Below are positions 24,124-31,214 of a DNA stretch of 64,000 nucleotides, in pieces. The stretch is from JAFGSI01 sp041287425 (GTDB lineage: Bacteria > Chloroflexota > Anaerolineae > Anaerolineales > Villigracilaceae), in assembly GCA_041287425.1 (NCBI GenBank), contig JBEULG010000040.1, forward strand, positions 1 to 64,000, in the 5' to 3' direction. The translations under genes and the position numbers were made by a program. Each line of letters begins with the position of its first letter. Position 1 is the first letter of the stretch. The notes below the pieces were generated by a model that saw nothing but the letters and a program-made list of their open reading frames with translations, had not been told where the DNA came from and made no database searches.

Positions 24124-24882
24124 ATGGATCGGGGGCGTTCTTTCCGCCTGGAAGCGGTCGTCCTGCGTCACGCCGACTGGGGCGAGGCTGACCGTCTGAT
24201 CAGCCTCTACAGCCGCGAGCGCGGCAAGGTGCGGGCCGTCGCCAAGGGGGCGCGCCGCATCCGCTCGCGCAAGGCCGGCCATCTCGAACCGTTCACCCGC
24301 GTCGTCCTGCAACTGGCCAAAGGCCGCGACCTGCCCATCATCACCCAGGCTGACACTCTGGCGGCCTACCTGCCGTTGCGCGAAAACCTGCTTCTCACCG
24401 GCTACGCCGCCTACGTCGTTGAACTGCTCGACCGCTTCACCTACGAGGAGGAGGGGGAAAATGTCGGCCTCTACCGGCTGCTGGTCGAGACCCTCGCCCG
24501 CCTGACCACCGAAGCCGACCCCTGGACGGCGCTGCGCTATTATGAGGTGCACCTGCTCGATTTGCTCGGCTTCCGGCCGCAATTGTTCACCTGCGTCAAC
24601 TGCGCCGCCGAAATCGAGGCTGTCGACCAGTTCTTCTCGCCCGCCGGCGGCGGGGTGCTGTGTCCGCGCTGCGGGGCGGGGCTGCCGGGCGCCTGGCCGG
24701 TCTCGATGGACGTGCTGCGCTACCTGCGTCACTTCCAGCGCAGCGATTACGCCGCGGCGCGGCGTGCGCAGCCCTCGGCCGAGACCCGCGCCGAGGCCGA
24801 GGCGCTGATGCAGAAATATTTCACCTACCTGCTCGAACGTGCGCTGCATTCTCCCGATTTTTTGAAACAGATTCGCAAATGA
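24124..24882 (+). CDS. recO: DNA repair protein RecO
   Basis: 252 residues. The N-terminal OB fold is recognisable in FRLEAVVLRHADWGEADRLISLYSRERGKVRAVAKGARR. The C-terminal part holds the zinc motif CVNCAAEI and LCPRCGAG. It helps load RecA on SSB-coated single strands in gap repair together with RecR/RecF. The start at 24124 follows GCGGAGACAGGC. Confidence 0.93.
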   Translation: MDRGRSFRLEAVVLRHADWGEADRLISLYSRERGKVRAVAKGARRIRSRKAGHLEPFTRVVLQLAKGRDLPIITQADTLAAYLPLRENLLLTGYAAYVVELLDRFTYEEEGENVGLYRLLVETLARLTTEADPWTALRYYEVHLLDLLGFRPQLFTCVNCAAEIEAVDQFFSPAGGGVLCPRCGAGLPGAWPVSMDVLRYLRHFQRSDYAAARRAQPSAETRAEAEALMQKYFTYLLERALHSPDFLKQIRK

Positions 24883-24888
24883 ATCGCA

Positions 24889-24919
24889 GGGCCCCGGTCT
24901 CTCGAAGAGGCCAGGTCCC
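24889..24919. terminator. Possible bidirectional terminator between recO and the flavoprotein gene
   Basis: Inner stem GGTCTCT (24896-24902) with AGAGGCC (24906-24912), one G-T pair and a CGA loop, flanked by GGG and CCC that can extend it. The genes on both sides converge here and are only 36 nt apart. Confidence 0.35.
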
Positions 24920-26076
24920 TATCTTCGGCCGCGCCTGGCCCAGTTGACCACCAGCAGCAGGCCGACCAGGGCGACGAGCGGCTTGAGAACCCACCACAGC
25001 AGGGCCTGAAGCCAGCGCCATTGCAAGGAGTAAAGGAGCCAGGCAATCAGCCAGCGCAGGGTCAGCGCCTGGCCGAGGGGGGCGAGCAGGACGCGGCGGC
25101 GGTAATCACGGAATGAGAAATCCTGTTTGGCGAAAGCCGCCCGGATTGCGCGGGCGGCGGTCTGGCCATAGGCGAGGGCGAAACTGATGCCCTCGCCGAA
25201 GACGGGATCGGCGCCGGCCGCGTCGCCGACCAGAATCACGCCGGGGACGGCGAAACGGCTGAACGGGTCGAAGAGGCGAATCGGCCAGCCGCGCAAGTCG
25301 GCCGCCTCCAGGCGGTAGCCGCAGCGGGCCATTTCCTGCCTCAGCAGATTCCTGAGCGGCGGACGGCTGCCGTTGCCGAAGAGAGCGGCATCGTAGATGC
25401 CCCACAGGCGCGCCGCCTCGCCGCCGGCCTGGGCGGGAAAATCCCAGACGTAGCCGGCAATCCCTTGCGGGACGGGATGGAAATCGAAATAGGCATCTTG
25501 GCGGCGGTGACCCTCATCCGCGCTCGGCGGGACGAGGACCTCCAGGGCGCGTCCCGCCCGTAACGAAGCGTCCGGCAGGACGGCGCGGCGCACGACTCCG
25601 TTCGACCCATCTGCCCCGACGACGAGCCGGGCGCGGTACTCGCGGTGCGACGTCTCGACCACCACCGCCGTCGCCTCGATGCGCACGCCCTTCACCTCCG
25701 TCTGTTCCTGGATGTGGAAGCCGCGTTGACGCGCTTTTTCGGCCAGCCAGGCGTCGAATTCGTCCCGCCGGATGAGGCGCAGGGTATAGCCTTTCGGCAG
25801 GCGGATGGCCAGGCCGCGGCCGGCGAAGTCGAAATGGGCGGCGCGGGCGTCCAGGTGTGGAATTTCGGTCACGTCCAGGCCGAGGCGGCGCAGGATGACC
25901 TCGGCATCGGCGACCAGCGCGCCGCCGCACAGTTTGGGGCGCGGGTGGCGGGCTTTCTCCAGGATGAGGGTGTGCGGTGCGAGGTCGGGGGCGAGGCGCG
26001 CCAGGTGCAGGGCGGTCGAGAGTCCGGCCGGCCCCGCCCCGACGATGATTACGTCATAGAAGGAAGCCTCGTCCAT
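24919..26076 (-). CDS. FAD-dependent oxidoreductase of the geranylgeranyl reductase family
   Basis: 385 residues. The FAD-binding Rossmann start is DVIIVGAGPAGLSTALHLAR; the second motif is LVVGADGSNGVVRRAV and the third ILVGDAAGADPVFGEGISFAL. A cluster KLCGGAL near residue 50 is typical of the geranylgeranyl reductase group. A hydrophobic stretch near the C-terminus suggests membrane association. The family reduces isoprenoid double bonds or related lipids; the substrate here is unknown. It shares a mirror-image promoter with the glycosyltransferase on the other strand. Its -10 box lies 8 nt before the ATG, so the message is probably leaderless. Confidence 0.88.
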   Translation of the reverse strand: MDEASFYDVIIVGAGPAGLSTALHLARLAPDLAPHTLILEKARHPRPKLCGGALVADAEVILRRLGLDVTEIPHLDARAAHFDFAGRGLAIRLPKGYTLRLIRRDEFDAWLAEKARQRGFHIQEQTEVKGVRIEATAVVVETSHREYRARLVVGADGSNGVVRRAVLPDASLRAGRALEVLVPPSADEGHRRQDAYFDFHPVPQGIAGYVWDFPAQAGGEAARLWGIYDAALFGNGSRPPLRNLLRQEMARCGYRLEAADLRGWPIRLFDPFSRFAVPGVILVGDAAGADPVFGEGISFALAYGQTAARAIRAAFAKQDFSFRDYRRRVLLAPLGQALTLRWLIAWLLYSLQWRWLQALLWWVLKPLVALVGLLLVVNWARRGRR

Positions 26077-26083
26077 GCCGCTA

Positions 26084-26113
26084 ATTATAGTGCGGTCTGG
26101 CTTGCACTATAAT
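26084..26113. promoter_or_regulatory. Divergent mirror-image promoter pair
   Basis: An 11-bp inverted repeat (26083-26093 and 26104-26114, AATTATAGTGC/GCACTATAATT) carries a perfect TATAAT on each strand: 26108-26113 on plus and the complement of 26084-26089 on minus. The plus box serves the glycosyltransferase at 26126, the minus box the flavoprotein at 26076. Confidence 0.7.
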
Positions 26114-26125
26114 TGAGGCGGTGCT

Positions 26126-27187
26126 ATGATGACCCGCCCCGACTTTGCCCATCTCTTCCCTGCCCCGACGGCGATGACCGCCGCCGACGGTTCGCCGCGC
26201 TTCGCGTTCGTCACCTTCCTGATGCTCAACGACAGTTTTCTGCCGGGGGCGCTGATGACCGCCTACGGTCTGCGCCGCCAGGCGACGCGCGCCGATTTGG
26301 TCTGTTTGGTGACGGAGGAAATCACAGCCGAGGCGCGCCGGGCGCTGAGTCTGCTCTACGACCGCATCGTGGAGGTGCCGCGCCTCTTCATCCCCCATAA
26401 GCGCCGCCAGGAGCGCCAAGACCGGCCGTTCCTGTTCACCCGCCTCCACGCCCTATGCCTCGGCCCTGATGGCGACCTGGGCTGCCGCTACGAAAAAATC
26501 GTCCTGCTGGACGCCGACGTCCTGCCGCTGCGATACTACGACCATCTGTTCAACCTGCCCGCTCCGGCGGGAATCATTAACGAGCGCCGGGCGCACGTCA
26601 TGGAATATGATGAGCGCGGCCGCTACATCATCCCGTCCAGCGTGGCCGTGGACGGGACCTGGAAGTGGCACCGCATCTACGAAACCGTCTGCCCGCACGG
26701 GGCGCCCATCCCGGCCGAACTGACCGAGCGCGTCCGCAGCGACCCGCAGAACATGGGCGTCAATTCCTCGCTGCTCGTCCTGACCCCCTCACGGGCCGAA
26801 TTCGAGGCCATCCAGCAGGCTGCTGCTGCCCCAGAGATGCGCGCCCTGGTGGGCGACCGCTTCAACTGGCCGGAGATGCAATTTCTGACCCTCTACTGGT
26901 CCGGCCGCTGGACCAGCGTGGACCTGCGCTTCAGCGGTTTCAACGGTTACCCCGGCATGGACGTCCTATTCGGCTCGCACTACGCTGGTTTCAAGCCCTG
27001 GAATTTCAAGAATCCGAAAGCCATGGCCCACTGGGGGCGTTTCGAGGATTTCCAGGTCTGGTTCCGCCTCTACACTGAGATGGTGACGCGCGCCTACCCC
27101 GACCTGCTGCAAGTCCGCCGCCTGGCGCGGCTGCTGGAGGCGATTCGCGAACTGGGAAACGGACTTTTTCACGGAATCGCGGATTAG
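26126..27187 (+). CDS. Glycosyltransferase, family 8 (glycogenin) like
   Basis: 353 residues. The GT-A fold begins FAFVTFLMLNDSFLPGALMTAYGLR, and the metal-binding DxD is in KIVLLDADVLPLRYYDHLF. A later segment, MGVNSSLLVLTPS, matches the acceptor-side motif of glycogenin-like enzymes. It would transfer a sugar from a nucleotide-sugar in the cytoplasm; donor and acceptor are unknown. The last residues (NGLFHGIAD) are encoded by the first unit of a tandem repeat that continues past the stop, so the natural C-terminus may have been altered by repeat growth. Confidence 0.82.
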   Translation: MMTRPDFAHLFPAPTAMTAADGSPRFAFVTFLMLNDSFLPGALMTAYGLRRQATRADLVCLVTEEITAEARRALSLLYDRIVEVPRLFIPHKRRQERQDRPFLFTRLHALCLGPDGDLGCRYEKIVLLDADVLPLRYYDHLFNLPAPAGIINERRAHVMEYDERGRYIIPSSVAVDGTWKWHRIYETVCPHGAPIPAELTERVRSDPQNMGVNSSLLVLTPSRAEFEAIQQAAAAPEMRALVGDRFNWPEMQFLTLYWSGRWTSVDLRFSGFNGYPGMDVLFGSHYAGFKPWNFKNPKAMAHWGRFEDFQVWFRLYTEMVTRAYPDLLQVRRLARLLEAIRELGNGLFHGIAD

Positions 27188-27453
27188 AACGGACTTTTTC
27201 ACGGAATCGCGGATTAGAACGGACTTTTCACGGAATCACGGGTTAGAACGGACTTTTCACGGAATCGCGGATTAGAACGGACCTTTTCACGGAATCGCGG
27301 ATTAGAACGGACCTTTTCACGGAATCACGGGTTAGAACGGACTTTTTCACGGAATCGCGGATTAGAACGGACTTTTCACGGAATCACGGATTAAAACGGA
27401 CTTTTCACGGAATCGCGGATTAGAACGGACTTTTTCACGGAATCACGGATTAG
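27158..27453 (+). repeat. Minisatellite, 10 tandem units of 29-30 bp
   Basis: Unit of the form AACGGACTTTTTCACGGAAT followed by CGCGGATTAG. There are ten copies with small changes (CTTTT/CTTTTT, GCGG/ACGG, ATTA/GTTA). The first copy encodes the end of the glycosyltransferase, including its TAG stop; the others are non-coding and each repeats TAG at the same place. There are no unique spacers, so it is not CRISPR. Confidence 0.95.
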
Positions 27454-27458
27454 ATCTA

Positions 27459-27854
27459 ATGTATAATTTTTTGTATCTGCGCTGCTTCCTTAAAATGCCG
27501 TTTCGCGCTAGCCGGAGGGGCGGCGTGGCGGATATGGCGGGCAACGTCTGGGAATGGTGCGCCGACTGGGATGATGCAAACTACTACAAGAACTCACCAA
27601 AGCAGAACCCGCAGGGCCCCGCGAGCGGCTCTTCCCGCGTGCTGCGGGGCGGCTCATGGAACAACAACGATAACAACGTCCGCGCTTCCAACCGCAACAG
27701 GAACGAACCAACGAACATCAACAACGTTGGTTTTCGTTGCTCCCGATTACATGTGAAATCTTCAACCAGAATACGGCATGTTTACGGACATGCCGCGAGC
27801 GTTGTAGATGTGAGCGCTGGCGCTCCCTGTCCGCCGCCGGGCGGGCAAATATAA
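27459..27854 (+). pseudogene. Formylglycine-generating-enzyme-like fragment resembling a DGR variable or template repeat
   Basis: Only the C-terminal third of an FGE-sulfatase (C-type-lectin-like) domain is present. DMAGNVWEWCADW is at residues 25-37, then SRVLRGGSWNNN and NVGFRC at residues 59-94, against about 250 residues in a full domain. No proper N-terminus or ribosome site is seen. The stretch 27636-27740 is rich in Asn, and all eleven Asn codons are AAC, the mark of repeats used by diversity-generating retroelements, which mutate adenines. After GFRC the frame runs on in sequence unlike the family. No reverse transcriptase gene lies in the window. It could equally be a decayed ordinary FGE-domain gene. 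Confidence 0.6.
27774..27795. other. Hairpin 33 bp behind the FGE-like repeat
   Basis: Perfect 8-bp arms (27774-27781 and 27788-27795, CGGCATGT/ACATGCCG) and a 6-nt loop. A hairpin of about this size just behind the variable repeat is known to help target recognition in some diversity-generating retroelements. Here the position is suggestive only. Confidence 0.5.
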
Positions 27855-27858
27855 AATA

Positions 27859-27898
27859 GCCCCATTCCCTTTGTCCTTTGAGACAATTGGAATGGGGC
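27859..27898. other. Long hairpin upstream of glycyl-tRNA synthetase
   Basis: A 10-bp perfect stem (27859-27868 with 27889-27898, GCCCCATTCC type), then a 2x2 internal loop, a further 5 bp (TTGTC/GACAA) and a 6-nt loop. It could end transcription from the left; no T run follows. Confidence 0.55.
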
Positions 27899-27903
27899 GC
27901 AGT

Positions 27904-27938
27904 CAGACTTCCGAAGTCTCCGAGACTTCGGAAGTCTG
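27904..27938. repeat. 16-bp-arm palindrome upstream of glycyl-tRNA synthetase
   Basis: Perfect arms 27904-27919 and 27923-27938 (CAGACTTCCGAAGTCT type) around CCG. Each arm is itself nearly palindromic. It looks like a dispersed palindromic repeat rather than a regulator. Confidence 0.7.
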
Positions 27939-27941
27939 GGT

Positions 27942-27947
27942 TATAAT
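27942..27947 (+). promoter_or_regulatory. -10 box before glycyl-tRNA synthetase
   Basis: TATAAT, 44 nt before the ATG at 27991. No convincing -35, since that place is occupied by the palindrome. The leader between is ACTGAACACTGAACACCG-type low-complexity sequence. No T-box motif is present. Confidence 0.45.
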
Positions 27948-27990
27948 CCCAAACTGAACACTGAACACCGATTACTGAAAACTGATAACC

Positions 27991-30900
27991 ATGCCCTCCA
28001 CCTTTCAATCCATCATCCTCAAACTCCAACAATTCTGGTCCGACCACGGCTGCCTCATCACCCAGCCCTACTACACCCAGGTCGGCGCAGGGACGATGAA
28101 CCCCAACACCTTCCTGCGCGTCCTCGGACCCGAACCCTGGAACGTCGCCTACGTCGAACCCTCTGTCCGCCCCGACGACGGGCGCTACGGCGAAAACCCC
28201 AACCGCTTCCAGGTGCATTACCAGTACCAGGTCATCCTCAAACCCGACCCAGGCAACCCCCAGGAACTCTACCTCGACTCGCTCAAAGCCCTCGGCATTG
28301 ACCCGCGCCAGCACGACATCCGCTTCGTCGAAGACAACTGGGAACAGCCCGCCATCTCCGCCTGGGGCTTGGGCTGGGAAGTCTGGCTCGACGGACAGGA
28401 AATCACCCAGTTCACCTACTTCCAGCAAATGGGCGGCGTGACCCTCAACCCCGTCTCGGTCGAACTGACCTACGGGCTGGAGCGCATCCTCATCGCCCTC
28501 AACAACGCCAAAGCCATCTGGGACGAACCCTGGAACGAACACGTCACCTACGGCGAGATACGCCGCCGCGAAGAATACGAACATTCCAAATACTACTTCG
28601 AAATCGCCGACATCGAGCGCGTCCGCCGCATGTACGACCTCTACTCCGCTGAAGCCGACGCCTGTCTCGCCGCGGGCCTCATCGTCCCCGCCCACGACTA
28701 CGTCCTCAAATGCTCGCACTCCTTCAACATCCTGGATACGCGCGGCGCGGTCAGCGTGGCAGAACGCCAGGCATTTTTCAGAAGGATGCGTGAACTAGCG
28801 CGACAAGTCGCTACGTTGTATGAAGAACAACGTAAAGGACTTGAGTACCCTCTTCTAAAACCAACCAAGAAGCTGGTCACTAGTGAAGAAGCCCCCAGTA
28901 GTCCTAGCAGTATGTCTCAGGCAGCAGACTTTGTCCTTGAGATCGGCGTGGAGGAATTGCCTGCAAGCGATGTTGATTCGGCTGTTTGGCAACTTGAATT
29001 GTTCTTCAAACAAATGATTTTGCAAGTCTATCATCTCAAGTATGATGAGATCAAGGTGTTTGGTACTCCAAGACGTCTCGTGGTTTATGTTAGGAATCTA
29101 GCCCCAATGGGAGAAACCACATTTGTGGAAATAAAGGGTCCTCCTGAGCATGTTGCTTTTGATAAAGAAGGAAAACCAACCCAAGCTCTTCTAAGTTGGA
29201 TAAAGAAGAATCAAATTCCAATGTCGGATGAGTTTTTAACCCCCGAATATCTTGTCCAAGAACGCGGTGGCGGGCGCTATGTTGTTTACCAAAAAGAAAC
29301 TGAAGGTTCAATAATATCAATCCTTTTTCCGCGAGTATTACCCGTATTCTTGCAAGACATAAGGTTTGAGAAAACAATGCGCTGGAACGACTCTGGTGCA
29401 TCTTTCTCACGACCTATTCGCTGGTTAGTTGCTTTGCACGGCGACATGGTCATCCCCTTCGAATACGCGGGCGTGACCAGCGGCAGCGTCACGCGCGGAC
29501 TGCGTCCCTACGGCTCGCCCGAAATCGCCGTCCCCTCGGCGGAGAAATACCTCGACCTGATGCGTGAAGCGGGCATCCTGCTCGATAAAGAAGAGCGCAA
29601 AGCCGCCATCGTGGAGCAGGTGCAGCAGGCGGCGGCGCTGGTCGGCGGCGAAGCCATCATCGAAGAAGACCTGCTCAGCGAAGTGGCGAACCTGGTTGAA
29701 ATGCCCACCGCCGTCCTGGGCGGCTTCGACCCCGAATTCCTGCAACTGCCGCGCGAGGTGCTGATTTCGGTGATGAAGAAGCATCAGAGATACTTTCCCG
29801 TTCAAAAAGTGTCAGGTGCTCCAGTGTCAAGCGCTACCGTGCAACGTGACACCGTGCAACGTGACACTGGGCAACATGACACTGCGCAACGTGCCACTTC
29901 TCTCCTCCCTCACTTTATTGCGATTAGAAACGGCGACGACCTGGGCATTGACCTCGTCCGCCAGGGCAACGAGCACGTCCTCGGCGCGCGCTTTGCCGAC
30001 GCCAACTTCTTCGTCCGCGAAGACCTCAAGCACAAACTCGAAGACTTCCGCCCCAAACTGGCAGGGCTTACCTTCCACACCAAACTCGGTTCCATGCTCG
30101 ACAAATCCGAGCGCATGTTGAAACTTTCTGACGAAATCGGGAAAATGCTGGGCTTGGATGATGTTCAACGTTCCAACGTTCAACGCGCCACGTTTTTAGC
30201 CAAAGCCGACCTGGTCACGCAGATGGTGACCGAGATGACCTCGCTTCAGGGCATCATCGGCGGCGAGTACGCGCTCCGCAGCGGCGAAGACCCCCAGGTA
30301 GCGCGGGCGATTGCCGAACAGTATCAGCCCCTGCCGCAGACGAAGGCGGGCTTGGTCGTCGCCCTGACCGACCGCCTCGACTCGCTCGTCGGTCTGTTTG
30401 CCGCCGGCCTGGCTCCGACAGGCGCCAAAGATCCCTTCGGTCTGCGCCGCGCCGCGATTGGCATCGTCCAGCCGCTTATCGAGCACAACGCCGACTTCGA
30501 CCTGGCGGAAGCGGTGAAACGCGCTGCCCAACTTCAGCCCATCGAGGTCACGCACGAGACGCAGGCGAAGATTCTCGAATTCCTCGCCGGGCGGCTCGCA
30601 GTGGCGCTCAAAGAGATGGGCTACCGCTACGACGTGGTGGACGCCGTGCTTGCGGAGCAATCCAACAATCCCGCTGGGTCTGCCCGCGCAGTAAAACAAT
30701 TACAGGCGTGGGTCGAACGCGCAGACTGGCACGCGATTCTGCCCGGCTACGCGCGCTGCGTGCGCATCATCCGCTCGGCTTCAGTAACCAGTGAGCAGTT
30801 ATCAGTAGTCAGTGAGTCGTTGTTGGCGGAGGCGGAGGAGAAACAACTGTATCAGGCGCTCAAAACCATTCACCATTCTCCAACCACCATCGACGGATTG

Positions 30901-31065
30901 CTTGAAATAGTTGTCGCCCTCCTCCCCGCCATCAACGCCTTCTTCGACAAGGTGCTGGTCATGGCGGAGGACGAGAAAATCCGCAACAACCGCCTTGCGC
31001 TCGTCGGGCAAATTGCCGCTTTGTCCAAAGGCATCGCCGACCTGAGCAAACTGGAAGGATTCTAG
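27991..31065 (+). CDS. glyQS: Glycyl-tRNA synthetase, alpha and beta subunits fused
   Basis: 1024 residues. Residues 1-290 are the alpha (catalytic) subunit: QQFWSDHGCLITQPY, the motif GAGTMNPNTFLRVLGPEPW, and NRFQVHYQYQVILKP. A Ser/Pro linker (about 290-310) leads into the beta subunit, which starts DFVLEIGVEELPASDVDSA. It carries the tRNA-binding region and ends with a DALR-type anticodon domain (ADWHAILPGYARCVRII). It charges tRNA-Gly. Three low-complexity inserts lie in frame: residues about 607-638 (four 15-bp repeats at 29839-29898), 724-735 and 930-948. The segment 28790-29440 is visibly less GC-rich than its surroundings. Function should be intact, since the frame is open throughout. 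Confidence 0.95.
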   Translation: MPSTFQSIILKLQQFWSDHGCLITQPYYTQVGAGTMNPNTFLRVLGPEPWNVAYVEPSVRPDDGRYGENPNRFQVHYQYQVILKPDPGNPQELYLDSLKALGIDPRQHDIRFVEDNWEQPAISAWGLGWEVWLDGQEITQFTYFQQMGGVTLNPVSVELTYGLERILIALNNAKAIWDEPWNEHVTYGEIRRREEYEHSKYYFEIADIERVRRMYDLYSAEADACLAAGLIVPAHDYVLKCSHSFNILDTRGAVSVAERQAFFRRMRELARQVATLYEEQRKGLEYPLLKPTKKLVTSEEAPSSPSSMSQAADFVLEIGVEELPASDVDSAVWQLELFFKQMILQVYHLKYDEIKVFGTPRRLVVYVRNLAPMGETTFVEIKGPPEHVAFDKEGKPTQALLSWIKKNQIPMSDEFLTPEYLVQERGGGRYVVYQKETEGSIISILFPRVLPVFLQDIRFEKTMRWNDSGASFSRPIRWLVALHGDMVIPFEYAGVTSGSVTRGLRPYGSPEIAVPSAEKYLDLMREAGILLDKEERKAAIVEQVQQAAALVGGEAIIEEDLLSEVANLVEMPTAVLGGFDPEFLQLPREVLISVMKKHQRYFPVQKVSGAPVSSATVQRDTVQRDTGQHDTAQRATSLLPHFIAIRNGDDLGIDLVRQGNEHVLGARFADANFFVREDLKHKLEDFRPKLAGLTFHTKLGSMLDKSERMLKLSDEIGKMLGLDDVQRSNVQRATFLAKADLVTQMVTEMTSLQGIIGGEYALRSGEDPQVARAIAEQYQPLPQTKAGLVVALTDRLDSLVGLFAAGLAPTGAKDPFGLRRAAIGIVQPLIEHNADFDLAEAVKRAAQLQPIEVTHETQAKILEFLAGRLAVALKEMGYRYDVVDAVLAEQSNNPAGSARAVKQLQAWVERADWHAILPGYARCVRIIRSASVTSEQLSVVSESLLAEAEEKQLYQALKTIHHSPTTIDGLLEIVVALLPAINAFFDKVLVMAEDEKIRNNRLALVGQIAALSKGIADLSKLEGF

Positions 31066-31092
31066 GCCATTGGCCGTGCCGTATCGCTTGGG

Positions 31093-31120
31093 GCGCCGGG
31101 ACACACGAACCGGCGCTTCT
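31093..31120 (+). terminator. Possible terminator after glycyl-tRNA synthetase
   Basis: 7-bp perfect stem GCGCCGG (31093-31099) with CCGGCGC (31110-31116), followed by TTCT only. It is 27 nt behind the stop. Confidence 0.45.
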
Positions 31121-31136
31121 CGCGTTCATTTTCCAG

Positions 31137-31165
31137 TTGCGCCCCGCCCACTCCGCGTCTATAAT
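31137..31165 (+). promoter_or_regulatory. Promoter of the dnaG-sigA unit
   Basis: TTGCGC (31137-31142), 17-nt spacer, TATAAT (31160-31165), about 50 nt before the primase start. Confidence 0.65.
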
Positions 31166-31214
31166 TCACCTGGCTGTTCATTGCCCCCTCACGCCTCACG
31201 ATTCCTCACCCGCC

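Noticed and set aside
27158..27453. CRISPR-like array of 30-bp units.
   Set aside because: Units follow one another directly without unique spacers and no cas gene is near, so it is a minisatellite.
27459..27854. A complete sulfatase-modifying (FGE) enzyme.
   Set aside because: Only the last third of the domain is present, the N-terminus is unrelated, and the sequence after GFRC runs on without similarity.
27859..27990. T-box or other riboswitch before glycyl-tRNA synthetase.
   Set aside because: No T-box sequence (AGGGTGGNACCGCG type) and no specifier-loop layout; the hairpins are simple palindromes.
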